From positions 1 to 64,000 of IMG/VR virus record IMGVR_UViG_3300025788_000001: a stretch of 64,000 nt of DNA, one strand, 5' to 3'. Within the stretch, counting starts at the first letter, position 1. Every line of letters begins with the position of its first letter. Source of the stretch: a virus. Made by a program: the position numbers and the translations under genes. Shown piece by piece: positions 1-10,484 of the stretch. The notes beneath the pieces were generated by a model. That model worked only from the letters and a program-made list of their open reading frames with translations, ran no database searches and was not told where the DNA came from.

Positions 1-1
1 T

Positions 2-3000
2 GAAGAAGGTTGGCTTGAAGCTCCTTGGACTAAATTAAAAGAGACTGCTGGTGGCTCTTTGCCATACATGGCGTTGCCTGTGGCTGCTGGTGCTACTGCA
101 CTTGCTCTTCCTGAAGCTGCAGCGGCAGCTCCTATTCTTGGTGGTTTAGCTACGGCTGGTGAAGCTTTGGGTATGGGTGCTGCTGGAGCGGCATCGGCTG
201 CTCAATTTACTGGTTCAAACCTTTCACGCCAAGTTCAAGAAGGCAAGTCGTTAAAAGACGCTAGCTTTATGCAGGCAGCTGCGGCGGCTATTCCTCAGGC
301 TGCTTTAGATGTAGTTGGTTTGAAGTATGTACCTGGCATTCAAAAAATCTTCCGTTCAATTGGGCAAGACATTACCGAAGAAGCAGCTAAGAAAATGCTG
401 CAACAAGGCGCGCTAAAAACAGCGGGTCAGTACATCGCTGGCGGCGCAAAGATTGCTGGTATTGAAGGTGCTACAGAAGCTGGTCAACAATTTTTCGAGC
501 GCTTACAAGCCGGCCTGAACATAGCAGACCCCGAAGCCCGTAAAGAGTACCTTGATAACTTTGTTGGCGGCGCTGCATTAGGTGCAGTAGCTGCTCCGTT
601 TGGTGTACATGGAACTCGTGCCGATGCTAGAAATGTATTGGATAAAGCTCAAGCAGGGCGTGAAGAAGAGGTCTTAAAAGCAGAACAATTAGCTGCGCAA
701 CAAGCGCAAGAAACAGCACAAGCCCAAAAAGAAATGCAGGGGATATCCCCTAGCGGCCCTACAGAAGTAGAAACTGAACAAAATAGAATTCGTTTAGACC
801 GATCTGCAGCACAAATTACTGATCAAAAACGTGTACTAGAAGACCACTTAAATGGGTTGCGTCAGCAAGCCAGCCAAGAAACAGATTTAGGTAAGCTCGA
901 AACAATCACTACAGAAGCACAAAAGTACCATGCTGCGTTGGACGATCTTGACCCAGATAAAGTTAAGGGCCAAATACAAACGCTTACAAAAGAAAGTACT
1001 AATCTTCAAAAGCAGCTTAAGAAAATTAAAGATGACCCAGAAGCGGCCGCTGAAGTTCAAGCTAACTTGGAACAAAACCAAACCAAAGCGCAAGAACTAA
1101 ATGATCGTTTAGCAGCTATTGAACATGCCAATAGGAAGACTGCAACAGCAGAAGAAATTGATAAGAATCTAGCTAAGAAACAAAAAGAATTAGCTAAGGC
1201 TAAGGAAACCGGCGACTTGCAGTCAATGGGTAAAATCCTTGCTTCAATGAAGGCGCTGCAAGAGCAGCACCCTGGCGATGCAACTAAACAACCCTCCCTG
1301 TTTGAAGGTGAAGGTGAGTCTGCTGTTTATCCTGAATATCAAAAACGTCTTGCTGAAGAAGACCGTCAGCGTCAAGCTAAATCGCAAGAAGTTTTAGACC
1401 AAGAAGCTATTCAAAATGCACAGCAACAAGAAATTAAACAGTCTACTGGTGAAGCTCCACGCCTTGGCAAGTACAAAGAGGAAATGACGTCGGATGAATA
1501 TACCGACTTACTGGCGCATAAACTGGTAGACCTACACACCCGTCCTGATACGCATATTCCTGCCCCTTTAAGCCCTGCGCAAAAAGCCGCCGAAACTAAA
1601 CGTGTAAATGCTATCAATGCCGCTAAAGTTGAGTTTGAAGTTAAAGCACAAGATTACCAAAACCTTGTAAACCAAGCGGACGAATTGGGCCGTGGTGAGA
1701 AAGGCCCGGGTACTGAGATTTATACTGCCAGGGGCGATGTAGCCGCGCTAGGCAAAAAACTAGATGCCGCTAAGAAAGCGATGTGGGAAGCTAAAGGCAA
1801 AATGATTGCCACTATTCCCGAAGGTACAAAAACTACTATTGAATCTGGCCGTGCTAGCGCTGCAGCACAAGATGTACACTTGTTAGACCTTACAGACACT
1901 ATAGATAGTATGCGTAAGGGTGAATGGTTTGGTGGTCCAAACCCAAGAATGGCGGAAGGCTTTTTACACAGTTTAGCAACTAAAGCACGGTCGGCCCTTG
2001 ATAAATATGTACAGGCTACAGTAAGCCACATTAACTACGCACGTTTAGAAAAAGGTCTAGACCGTCTTTCTGAACCGCAAAAAGAAGACATCGTTAAGCA
2101 GCTTGATGGCTTGATGTTGAACAAAATTCAACGGGCTGTTGGTAAGAAAGCTACTGAATTAAAAGAAGCTGAAGTTGGAAGCGGTCATGTAAAAGCTGCA
2201 TTAGAAAAAGTAGGCTTTAGATTTAAAGAAGGCGAGATTGAAACAGGATTTCACCGTAATGAATATAAAGACGTACAAAAGTTTGCTGAAAGACTTAAAA
2301 ATAAGTACACCAATAAAGGTGTAAAAGAAGTTGGCACGCTACAACGTATAACTCCTGAAGCTGCTAGCCGTTATGCGGTTCAAAATGTTCTTACTAAAAA
2401 GCAAGCCGAAAAGAACGCAACTAAAGCAAAAGCTATTCCTGCAAAAACAACGCAGGAGCGTACGAAAGAAACTGAACAAGAAGCGGCTCAGCAAACAGGC
2501 TTAGGTTTAAGCGGTAAAAAACAAGGGTTTGAAGTTGCAGAAAAACTACAAGCCGCACTGCCGCACCAAGGGCCTAAAGTAGAGGCTGCGTTTAATTTTG
2601 CTAAGCAATACTTAAAAGAATGGAATGCTCGTAAGAGCATGGTACTGAATGAGAAACAACGTATGGCGCTTAAAGAAGCGCGTAAAAAGTATGTTGAATC
2701 CCGCGCAGCGTTAAACCAACAATTTAAAAATAGTCGAGTTGACCCCCGTATTGCCAAAATAATGAATTGGATGGTCACCGCTGATGAAAAAACTCCGCGC
2801 TATAGAAAAGCCCAGAATATCATTATTGGTATGGAAGGGAAGATGCAACAACAGGTGTTTGCTAAGACACCTGCAAAACGTATAGAAGAAATTGCGCCAG
2901 CTAAGAAAGAAGAGCAAGAAAAATTAACTGAAAAAGAACAGCAACTTCGGGAAGACCTTGGCTATAAAGACCTTGAAAAAGAAGAAGCCGGTGAAGAGGT

Positions 3001-6000
3001 TGGGCGTATTTCAGAAATTGGCTTGGCTAAAATTCGCAAGACCATGCAAGAACGTGTGGACTTTATTACCAAACGCTTAGAGTCGCAAAAAGCCCCAGTT
3101 AAAGACCGTGAAGGTTTGGTAAAAGAAAAAGATAAATTGATGTCGCAAATTAAAGCGACAGATCAAGTACTTAACGCTCGCCGTATTGGTATGATTGTTG
3201 GCCAAGCACAAGAAGAGCAAGGTTCCAAACGCTATAAAGCCTCTAAGACCGAAAAGAAAATGGTTAAAGAAGGTAAGCTTGAAGAAAAAGGTGTTACGCC
3301 CCTTGCTTATGAAATGGTATTACAGGCGTATAACGAGAACGCAAAGACTGCAGCCCCAAAAGTTGAATTTAATAATAAGATCCATACACTTGCTACTGTT
3401 GAGCTGCGTCTTGACCGGGGCACTAATTTAACGGCGCAACGCCGGAAACAATTAGAAAAACTAAAAAATAAACTTCGTAAAGAACTGGGAAATTTAGCTG
3501 ATGCCGCTGAAGGAGAACAAGTAAGCGCTGAAGACGAAGCAAAAGAACTTGGTGTTGATCCGGAAGCATATAAACGTTTGCTTCGCGCTATGGATATTGG
3601 GTTTAAACCACGAGTTGGTGAAGGAAGATCTTCCGGCATTCAGATGTTGCGCTCTGCAGCTCAGGCTGTAGTTGATAAGCTCAAGATACCAAAAGGTTTA
3701 AACGTAACTGTTATTCAAGACCTTTCTTCAACAATGAAACAGTATATTCGCGAGCGTGGATATAACCCCGATTTAACTAAAGGTTTCGTTACTGAAAATG
3801 GCGATGTAGTTATCGTAGCTGCTAATCACAAAACAACTAACGAAATTGCTGAAACTTTAGCACACGAAATTACAGGGCACTTAGGAGTCGAAGCTATTCT
3901 TGGTAAAGAAGGAATGACCGCTTTAGTTAAAAAAATCACCACCCAAAAAGGCGGTGTAATGGCGTTAGCTGATAAATTAGGTGTTGGTGATGACGCCCAT
4001 GCAGCATACACGGCTGCTTTAGATTCTGGTCAAACAAAAGACGAGGCTTTAGAAGCTGCTGTGCATGAAATGATCGCGCATACAGCGGAAAAACACCCAA
4101 GCAAAGATTGGGTTGGTAAGGCTAATGAATGGATTAAAGCTTTAGTTGGTGAATTTAGAGCCGCTTTACGGCGCATGGGAATCAAGCTAGATACAAATAC
4201 ATCTGATGTATACAAACTGCTTCGTGAAGCCCGCCGTGATTTTAAAGAAGTAAATCCAGGCGCTTATAAAGAAGCTAATGGCAATATCCAATTTAGCAGC
4301 AAGCCAAGCTATAACAGTAAGTTTGCAGACTTAGGCGGTGACGTTAGCAAGATTGTTCACGCTAATAAGACTGCTACCGATAAGGTTAAATCTGTAGCTG
4401 CGGGCTTTAAAACGCCCAGCAATATAATTAAAACCGGGGGTATATTGTCCCCTGAAAACCTCTTAGCATTACGGACTCGTTACATTGATAGGTTTGCCCC
4501 AATAGAAAGAGTAGCTGAGCAGTTAACTGCAAAACTTAAGAGCTCCCTTGAAGGCACACAGTTAATGTACTACCTGCGTATGTTTGATCAAGGAATTAAC
4601 TGGGTTGCTCAAACCGCTGCGCATGGCCCAATGAGTATCATTGAAAAGAAACGCAAAGACGGAAAAGTAGAGCGCATAGTCGAGACCAAAGAGGGTGCAA
4701 GCCTTCTCAAAGTATCTCAGGCCCTTAAAGAAGCCGATGTAGGTGACGCTAATGCGGCAAACCAGCTATTTACATTCTACTTAGCAGCTAAACGTGCGGC
4801 AAATAAAGGTTTAGATACGCTTAATTTTGGCCCAGAAGTTACTCAAGACATGCTTGATAAGGTGATGGACCGCATTAATTCTGACGCTAAAACCAAAACA
4901 GCGTTTGAAAAAGCGGCTGGTATCTATAATGAATACAATCGTGGTCTTGTGGAGTTTGGTGTTCAAACTGGTCGATTCTCCAAGGAAGAAGCTGCAAAAC
5001 TTTTAAAAGAAAATGACTACGTTCCGTTCTACAGAATCGATAAGAACGGCGACATTGCTTTGGACATTGGCGGAGCTACCCCAATCCATATCGGTAATAT
5101 TAAAAACCAGCCTTATTTACACGAATTAGCTGGCGATAATAAGCCTATTCTAGATGTCTTTACTAGTGCCCTGCAAAATACACGTATGCTAACCGATATG
5201 TCTTTGCGTAACTTGGCTACTAGAAACGTGGCATTTAGCTTGCAGGAGCTGGGGCTACTTAAAGTTAAAAAATCTCGTGCCGGTAAAGAGTTTGGTTCAG
5301 GAATTTATCCTGGCAAAATGGAAGCTGGGCCGGACGTTATTCATTTTAAAATTGATGGCGTAGACCATCATGCTGTTGTTGATACTGAGTCGATTGGTAT
5401 TCCAGCAGAGTTGCTGGTTAAAGGAATGGATGGGGTACAAACTTCTATCCCCAACTTGGTTAAGGTCGCCGGTTACCCTGCTAGGTTACTGCGTTCATTT
5501 ATTACCCGTAACCCAGCTTATGCTGTACGCCAGATTGCGCGCGATTCATTATCCAACGCTTTTGTAACAGGAGCTAATTCAGTTCCTATCATAGACAACT
5601 TGAAAGAGTTAGGTTCTATGCTAAAGGGCGTAAACGAAGGTGAATTATTACTTAGAAGCCGTGGTATTTTAGGTGGTCAAGTTCTTGGTAATGCTTCTGA
5701 TGCCATGCAAAAAGCTATGCTGCAAATCATTGATGGCAAGCCGGGCTGGGAAAAAGCTATGGCTTATCTAGACCACGTAGCTATGATGGGCGATGCATCC
5801 TCCCGTATAACTTCTTACAACAGTTTTATTAAGCAAGGGCTGTCCGATATGGAAGCTACCTTAGCTGCTCTTGAGGCAATGAACTTTAGTAAGAAGGGCA
5901 CTTCGCCTAGCTTGTATTTGCTCAACCAAATGGTTCCATTCTTAAACGCGCAGATTCAAGGTATGGATGTTCTTTACAAAGCATTTGCTGGCAAGATGCC

Positions 6001-6952
6001 GTTTGCTGACAAGCTAGATATTAAGAAAAAGATTTGGCAACGAGGCGCTATGATGGCTGCATTTACTATGGCATATACAGCTATGTCTTACGATGATGAC
6101 GACTATAAAAACGCTACGGCATCTGAACGTATTGGTAACTGGTTTATTAAAGTTCCGGGAATTGACGAAAAAGTTAAAGTACCTATTCCATTTGAAGTCG
6201 GTGGTATTTTTAAAATGCTTCCTGAAATGCTCTACTCAACTATGTTTAGAGACAAGAAGCTGGGTGAAGCGGCCTCAGAAACATCTAAGTATGTTGTGGA
6301 TAATTTCTTACCTTCGTTTACACCGACAGCCATTAAGCCAGTTATTGAGCTTGGGTCTAACTACTCATTCTTTACAGGCAAACCGATTGAAAGCCAGCGT
6401 CTAATGGAGCTAGCTCCGGGGCAACGTTCGTATGCAAACACACCGGAAGCATTAAAGCTACTTGGGGAAGCTACAAATATATCTCCAGTTAAGGTGGAGT
6501 ACATGCTGCGCGCATACACAGGTTCGTTACCACTAGCTGTTTTATCTTTAGCTAACCCAGTCGGCGGTGCGGAAAGGCCTGAAGGGCGCGGCGCTTTAAG
6601 TAGTACAAGCCCTGTTATCGGCGCTTTCTTCCAGCCTAAAGATGCAAATGGTCTAGTTGATAAAGCGTACCAGCAAATGCAGGACGTAATCCAAGCGGAC
6701 CGCACATATAAAAACTATATTGATAGCGGTAGAGATGAAGAAGCGGAAGCATACATAACCAAAGAAGCTGATTTAATTGGTATGGCTAGCTTCTCTGGAG
6801 ACTTTAGGCATAAAATGGGTACGCTAGCTAAACAAGAACGTGCTATTAGATCGATGACTGGCATTAGTGGGGCTGAAAAACGTGCCGCTTTGGACGAAAT
6901 TAAAGACGCTAAAATCGAGCTCTCTAAAGCATTCCTCAGCGCACGCGAGTAA
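2..6952 (+). CDS. Giant internal virion / large polyvalent protein, 5' end outside window
   Basis: The reading frame is open to the left edge (codons begin at base 2), so more than 2,300 residues are encoded and the true start lies upstream; the TTG at 59 is not a convincing start. Residue numbers here count from 59. An Ala/Gly-rich, membrane-active-looking N-terminal region is followed by long Lys/Glu/Gln coiled coils (about 200-420 and 860-1100). A zincin-like HEITGHLG motif lies near 1269-1276. The C-terminal third has 'PAYAVRQIARDSLSNAF' near 1820 and 'VPFLNAQIQGMD' near 1960, which resemble the LPD38 domain of large polyvalent proteins. Known role of the family: proteins packaged in the virion and delivered with DNA, like T7 gp16 ejection proteins. 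The active-site motif suggests peptidase activity, but that is inference. It ends the late operon in this orientation. Confidence 0.8.
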   Translation, partial: EEGWLEAPWTKLKETAGGSLPYMALPVAAGATALALPEAAAAAPILGGLATAGEALGMGAAGAASAAQFTGSNLSRQVQEGKSLKDASFMQAAAAAIPQAALDVVGLKYVPGIQKIFRSIGQDITEEAAKKMLQQGALKTAGQYIAGGAKIAGIEGATEAGQQFFERLQAGLNIADPEARKEYLDNFVGGAALGAVAAPFGVHGTRADARNVLDKAQAGREEEVLKAEQLAAQQAQETAQAQKEMQGISPSGPTEVETEQNRIRLDRSAAQITDQKRVLEDHLNGLRQQASQETDLGKLETITTEAQKYHAALDDLDPDKVKGQIQTLTKESTNLQKQLKKIKDDPEAAAEVQANLEQNQTKAQELNDRLAAIEHANRKTATAEEIDKNLAKKQKELAKAKETGDLQSMGKILASMKALQEQHPGDATKQPSLFEGEGESAVYPEYQKRLAEEDRQRQAKSQEVLDQEAIQNAQQQEIKQSTGEAPRLGKYKEEMTSDEYTDLLAHKLVDLHTRPDTHIPAPLSPAQKAAETKRVNAINAAKVEFEVKAQDYQNLVNQADELGRGEKGPGTEIYTARGDVAALGKKLDAAKKAMWEAKGKMIATIPEGTKTTIESGRASAAAQDVHLLDLTDTIDSMRKGEWFGGPNPRMAEGFLHSLATKARSALDKYVQATVSHINYARLEKGLDRLSEPQKEDIVKQLDGLMLNKIQRAVGKKATELKEAEVGSGHVKAALEKVGFRFKEGEIETGFHRNEYKDVQKFAERLKNKYTNKGVKEVGTLQRITPEAASRYAVQNVLTKKQAEKNATKAKAIPAKTTQERTKETEQEAAQQTGLGLSGKKQGFEVAEKLQAALPHQGPKVEAAFNFAKQYLKEWNARKSMVLNEKQRMALKEARKKYVESRAALNQQFKNSRVDPRIAKIMNWMVTADEKTPRYRKAQNIIIGMEGKMQQQVFAKTPAKRIEEIAPAKKEEQEKLTEKEQQLREDLGYKDLEKEEAGEEVGRISEIGLAKIRKTMQERVDFITKRLESQKAPVKDREGLVKEKDKLMSQIKATDQVLNARRIGMIVGQAQEEQGSKRYKASKTEKKMVKEGKLEEKGVTPLAYEMVLQAYNENAKTAAPKVEFNNKIHTLATVELRLDRGTNLTAQRRKQLEKLKNKLRKELGNLADAAEGEQVSAEDEAKELGVDPEAYKRLLRAMDIGFKPRVGEGRSSGIQMLRSAAQAVVDKLKIPKGLNVTVIQDLSSTMKQYIRERGYNPDLTKGFVTENGDVVIVAANHKTTNEIAETLAHEITGHLGVEAILGKEGMTALVKKITTQKGGVMALADKLGVGDDAHAAYTAALDSGQTKDEALEAAVHEMIAHTAEKHPSKDWVGKANEWIKALVGEFRAALRRMGIKLDTNTSDVYKLLREARRDFKEVNPGAYKEANGNIQFSSKPSYNSKFADLGGDVSKIVHANKTATDKVKSVAAGFKTPSNIIKTGGILSPENLLALRTRYIDRFAPIERVAEQLTAKLKSSLEGTQLMYYLRMFDQGINWVAQTAAHGPMSIIEKKRKDGKVERIVETKEGASLLKVSQALKEADVGDANAANQLFTFYLAAKRAANKGLDTLNFGPEVTQDMLDKVMDRINSDAKTKTAFEKAAGIYNEYNRGLVEFGVQTGRFSKEEAAKLLKENDYVPFYRIDKNGDIALDIGGATPIHIGNIKNQPYLHELAGDNKPILDVFTSALQNTRMLTDMSLRNLATRNVAFSLQELGLLKVKKSRAGKEFGSGIYPGKMEAGPDVIHFKIDGVDHHAVVDTESIGIPAELLVKGMDGVQTSIPNLVKVAGYPARLLRSFITRNPAYAVRQIARDSLSNAFVTGANSVPIIDNLKELGSMLKGVNEGELLLRSRGILGGQVLGNASDAMQKAMLQIIDGKPGWEKAMAYLDHVAMMGDASSRITSYNSFIKQGLSDMEATLAALEAMNFSKKGTSPSLYLLNQMVPFLNAQIQGMDVLYKAFAGKMPFADKLDIKKKIWQRGAMMAAFTMAYTAMSYDDDDYKNATASERIGNWFIKVPGIDEKVKVPIPFEVGGIFKMLPEMLYSTMFRDKKLGEAASETSKYVVDNFLPSFTPTAIKPVIELGSNYSFFTGKPIESQRLMELAPGQRSYANTPEALKLLGEATNISPVKVEYMLRAYTGSLPLAVLSLANPVGGAERPEGRGALSSTSPVIGAFFQPKDANGLVDKAYQQMQDVIQADRTYKNYIDSGRDEEAEAYITKEADLIGMASFSGDFRHKMGTLAKQERAIRSMTGISGAEKRAALDEIKDAKIELSKAFLSARE

Positions 6953-7112
6953 ACCACACCCCCATCTTGCCATTCTTGCGCCCTATCTCTGCCTTGGCTT
7001 GTACTCGGTGGTAAAGGGCGGCTTTTAAACCGTTAACCCTTACCTCCTCAAACTTTAATGTAGGAACAAAGAAGCCCCCTTGTGCGGGGACTTCTAACCA
7101 CGGAAAATGCAC
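6936..7112 (-). CDS. Small conserved phage protein (FFVP motif)
   Basis: A 58-residue product with 'PAQGGFFVPTLKFEEVR' near the N-terminus and 'KMGVWFTRV' near the C-terminus. I recognise this pattern from small phage proteins of unknown function next to replication genes. The start chosen is GTG at 7112, directly after the primase stop codon, with GAGGAAG seven bases upstream inside the primase end; a GTG at 7127 would overlap the primase. Its 3' end overlaps the convergent giant virion gene by 17 bases, so the two late and early transcription units collide here, and I see no hairpin terminator between them. Function is unknown. Confidence 0.7.
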   Translation of the reverse strand: MHFPWLEVPAQGGFFVPTLKFEEVRVNGLKAALYHRVQAKAEIGRKNGKMGVWFTRVR

Positions 7113-7113
7113 T

Positions 7114-9972
7114 TTAATCTTCCTCACTTATCACCAGCGGCCGTGTAATTCTCATTACATTGACTCGCATCGATGGGCCGCGTGTCTTAGCCAGCATGTC
7201 TTTGCGCATGTACGCTATCTTGTAATTAGGTAGTGTTTCAAGCTCCTTCTTCAAGTCAGAGTATCCATAACTCATAGTAGAGCAGTGTTGTTTAAGCAGT
7301 TGCTCCTCAATGAAGTAGTCAACGTGCCCCGGGGTCATATCATGCTCAACCCTTCCAGCCACATCTGACCTAGTTAGCGACTGGTCAATTTCATTATGCC
7401 CCCCTAGCGTTGCTTTCGTAATACCGTCAATAGCTTTAACCACAACGAATTTACCGTAGCACTCACGGGTGTAGGCGTTAAGAACATCTTCAGCGGAACG
7501 GCGGTTGCCTCGTACTGCGGCTCTAGCTTCATTAACCATACCGCGAAGGGTTTCTATAATAGGACGAATAGGTACATCAATAATGCCTGCATATTTTTTG
7601 CTCATTAGAATCACTATAGCTACGATGGCGGCATTACCAGCAGTCCAATAACGCTCGTCATCTGATGAATTAAATTCCGCTTTTAACTTCTCGCGGGTCT
7701 CTTCAAAAACCTTAACTGCGGTTTCTCTGTTCCTGACAATCCAACGAATCAATTCACGACCTACGACACCGTAGTTAGACTTTAGGAGATCAACAGTACT
7801 ACTCTCTGTTGACGACGCCCATTGAACTTCCTTGGCAGGCTTGACTTCCAGCATACGGAGCATTTCAGCTTGGGATGTATGCTTGCGCCCACCCGATAAG
7901 AAGTCGTAAATATGAGTGTTGCTTGAAAACAACACCATCAAGTTCCATACAGTTGTGTTCAAACGTTCCTTATTGGCGCCTTGTTCCATGCGCTCTTTGC
8001 CTTTACCTTGGGTTAAATCCAGTAGGAACTGGGGCAACCACTCAAATGACTCCCGATTTTTGTTTGTAATCTCGTCCATTACAAGCGGGAGGCTGTTTAA
8101 TAAGCCCTGTCTTTGCTGTGCGGCTACGGCTGAAGTTGATTGCGTGACCCTGTAGAGCTCTGGATGACCCCAAAAACTAGCTGCAAGGGCTAAGGCAAGC
8201 GATTTACCACGACCTGAACCCGAAGATCCGAGGTGATAAACAACGCCTCTAAAGCCTGAGAAATGCATCAGGATGGAAGCAGGCCCCACCATACCCATAG
8301 TAACAATCTCCCACAGCTCCTTGGCAATGTACATATTGAGTACTTTCTTCCACTCATCCAGCGTGCCCATAGGTTTAGTAGCGTAGTTAACGTTAGCCAT
8401 ACCAGGGGTCGGGACATATAGTTCCTTGCCATCAGGGGAGAAGATGGTGCTGTCGTAAACAAACGAATTGTCCTCTTGCCAGCCGCAGCTATGAGGAACC
8501 TTGACCGCCACCTTATTAGAACTGGCGTATTCCACACAACCACGGATGTACTCGTATAGGTGGACATCATTGCCCTTGCCGTAGACTGCGATTATATTGT
8601 GGCTAGCTAGCATCTTCACAGTCTCATCCTTACTTACTGCCGATTTTTGAGGCATTATGATATCTGAGGTGTGGGTAGGGCGGCAAACAATCATATGAAT
8701 CAAATGCTCATCGCCATTATCTAGGATATCAACCACAAACAAATCGTAAGGCAGGATCATTACCTGCTTCTTGACCTTTTCTCCGCCTTCTTCTTCAATT
8801 ACCTTGTCGATAAAGATGCCCCCATTAGCCCCATAGCTAAATCCGCGGGGTGGAATTGGGCGCACAATCATTAACTGCTCGGCAGGTTTGTCTGCTGTAG
8901 CCGCCTTGGTTTCTACTATGATTTCCTTGGGCTTATTGTCGACCTTAATTTCACGTCCCAATGCTAGCGGGTTAGTAATCTTACCGAAGTGTGGGCAACC
9001 TTTACATAAACCTGGGTTTGCCTCGTCAAGCTTTAAGCAACTGTAAGGGCCTTTGATTTGGTGCCACTTGGTATTGTGTCGATCCATATCGTAGGGGTGC
9101 ATGGCGGATAGGGCTTGACCTTCTTCCTCGCCATCTTCGCAGTACTTAGCTATGCTGAGGATACCCCGCCACAAAGGTTCCATGCCGTCATCTTTAGCAT
9201 GTTCAATGTAATGGTTTATCTGTTTGCATTTGGGCGCCAAAGTTTTAAAGAACGTGATGCTGTTCTCAACTATCTTGACGTTTGATGCAGAACCTTTTAA
9301 ATCTGGACGCTTGCCTGGTAAATCAAATTTAGGTAGCATTTCATGGGAGTCTTCCCCTACTTTTTCCCTGATGACCGTAGACAGTTGTGTAAAGTCAAAC
9401 GTTACACCGACCACCTTGATGGCAACAGACCGCGGCTTTTCCTGCTTATAGTTTTGTGTATCAGGTACACGTAGTACTCGAGCTGCATCGCCAGTAACCA
9501 TGGCGTCAATCCGCAGGCCTTCTTTCTTACAAAGGCGCTTGAGATTTTCTGCTACTGGTTTCCATGCGGATATATCTACTTCGTCAAAAAACGGCCAGTA
9601 TACGTGCAATCCGCCACCACTAGATACGACGTATGGGGTGCCCAACTGGTCTAACGAAGTTGAAGACAAAAAGCTACCCAATGCTGCTGCTGCTGCCTGC
9701 TTATTAGGATAATCCTTTCCTTCACCACAATCAATATCCAAGAATAAAGATTTTATTTTTAATGCGTTTGTGGCTAATCGCTTGCCACTTGTGTTGAATG
9801 ATGCTAAGGCGTAGAAAGCGTTTAAACCTTCTCCACTAAAGTGTGTAGCGTTGCTATACAGTTCATCAATCGTGTCAACAAAGACATGTTCTTTTTTAGC
9901 TGTGCTAAGTTCGCAGGCGCAATATTTACCCGAAGACGGAAGCACAGTCGCTAGGAATTCCTGCGACTTCAT
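7114..9972 (-). CDS. Fused archaeo-eukaryotic primase-type domain and DUF927/SF3-like helicase
   Basis: A 952-residue replication protein. The N-terminal prim-pol domain shows the metal motif 'FLDIDCG' (Asp79, Asp81) and the second AEP motif 'SSGGGLHVYW' (His123), then 'VTGDAARVLRVPDT' as a likely third motif. A Cys-containing linker near residues 320-335 (CLKLDEANPGLCKGC) may bind a metal. The C-terminal half is a DUF927-type ATPase with Walker A 'GSSGSGRGKS' (about 580-590) and Walker B 'LPLVMDE' (about 633). Such fusions lay RNA or DNA primers and unwind the fork. It is the last large gene of the early operon, downstream of the SSB-like and HTH genes. The start ATG at 9972 fits the N-terminus of the family. 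It could also act as a primase-polymerase; the sequence alone does not decide. Confidence 0.9.
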   Translation of the reverse strand: MKSQEFLATVLPSSGKYCACELSTAKKEHVFVDTIDELYSNATHFSGEGLNAFYALASFNTSGKRLATNALKIKSLFLDIDCGEGKDYPNKQAAAAALGSFLSSTSLDQLGTPYVVSSGGGLHVYWPFFDEVDISAWKPVAENLKRLCKKEGLRIDAMVTGDAARVLRVPDTQNYKQEKPRSVAIKVVGVTFDFTQLSTVIREKVGEDSHEMLPKFDLPGKRPDLKGSASNVKIVENSITFFKTLAPKCKQINHYIEHAKDDGMEPLWRGILSIAKYCEDGEEEGQALSAMHPYDMDRHNTKWHQIKGPYSCLKLDEANPGLCKGCPHFGKITNPLALGREIKVDNKPKEIIVETKAATADKPAEQLMIVRPIPPRGFSYGANGGIFIDKVIEEEGGEKVKKQVMILPYDLFVVDILDNGDEHLIHMIVCRPTHTSDIIMPQKSAVSKDETVKMLASHNIIAVYGKGNDVHLYEYIRGCVEYASSNKVAVKVPHSCGWQEDNSFVYDSTIFSPDGKELYVPTPGMANVNYATKPMGTLDEWKKVLNMYIAKELWEIVTMGMVGPASILMHFSGFRGVVYHLGSSGSGRGKSLALALAASFWGHPELYRVTQSTSAVAAQQRQGLLNSLPLVMDEITNKNRESFEWLPQFLLDLTQGKGKERMEQGANKERLNTTVWNLMVLFSSNTHIYDFLSGGRKHTSQAEMLRMLEVKPAKEVQWASSTESSTVDLLKSNYGVVGRELIRWIVRNRETAVKVFEETREKLKAEFNSSDDERYWTAGNAAIVAIVILMSKKYAGIIDVPIRPIIETLRGMVNEARAAVRGNRRSAEDVLNAYTRECYGKFVVVKAIDGITKATLGGHNEIDQSLTRSDVAGRVEHDMTPGHVDYFIEEQLLKQHCSTMSYGYSDLKKELETLPNYKIAYMRKDMLAKTRGPSMRVNVMRITRPLVISEED
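9370..9380 (+). repeat. GATGACCGTAG motif copy 1
   Basis: Exact 11-mer on the + strand inside the primase-helicase gene, which runs the other way. The antisense codons read Ser-Thr-Val-Ile. Confidence 0.7.
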
Positions 9973-9986
9973 AAATGCTCCTTGGG

Positions 9987-10142
9987 TTAACCGTTAATGC
10001 GTTGATTGAATCTTTTTAGTACTTCCTTTTGAAAACTTAACGGCATGCCAGTATCAAGGTAGCGTTCTGCAAAGCTAATTAGTTCTTTGTCGGTTAAGGC
10101 AGTTGGCGATATTGCCGATTCTTTTATTTGTTCTGCTTGCAT
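9987..10142 (-). CDS. Short conserved phage protein, 51 aa
   Basis: A gene of 52 codons starting with ATG at 10142 and ending TAA at 9987, overlapping the end of the HTH gene by 19 bases. GAGG lies nine to ten bases upstream of the ATG. The product contains 'LTDKELISFAERYLDTGMP' followed by 'SFQKEVLKRFNQR', an amphipathic all-helical layout I recognise from small unannotated proteins in phage replication blocks. It sits directly upstream of the primase-helicase, 14 bases before its start, so the two are probably co-translated. Function is unknown. Confidence 0.65.
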   Translation of the reverse strand: MQAEQIKESAISPTALTDKELISFAERYLDTGMPLSFQKEVLKRFNQRING

Positions 10143-10390
10143 TTTTTCATTGCCTCTTCAACAGTACTGCTTGTTTGTAATATGCGTAACAGGTTGGTCA
10201 CGCTCGTTCTGTACGATGGAGTAACTTCGGTTCCAGCGAACCAGTTATAAACCGTCTGTCTTGTTGCGCCTGTGTATTGCGAAATCTGAATTACAGGTAA
10301 ATTTAATTTAATAGCCCATCGACCTAACTGATTGCCTAGAGTCTTCTCCGCCTTAGCGGTGGACTGCCTTATTGTTTCTGAGTAAGCCAT
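10124..10390 (-). CDS. Helix-turn-helix DNA-binding protein
   Basis: 88 residues. A Cro/CI-like HTH is visible in 'ISQYTGATRQTVYNWFAG' (about residues 36-53): helix, turn and recognition helix with the QTVYNWF pattern common in phage XRE-type regulators. The C-terminus is a short helical tail rich in Lys. It lies between the Cys-rich peptide gene and the small gene before the primase, with a 94-base upstream gap that has room for its own promoter; I could not pick a clear one. It probably regulates the replication block or its own operon. There is no partner repressor in the window, so a lysogeny role is not supported. Confidence 0.75.
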   Translation of the reverse strand: MAYSETIRQSTAKAEKTLGNQLGRWAIKLNLPVIQISQYTGATRQTVYNWFAGTEVTPSYRTSVTNLLRILQTSSTVEEAMKKCKQNK

Positions 10391-10484
10391 AGTCTTTTCT
10401 TATTTGTAGGGTGGGGAGACAGTCTTTTTAGTCTGAAATCTCTAAGAGCCATAGAGCTGAATAGTGTCAGCCTCCCCGTAAACT

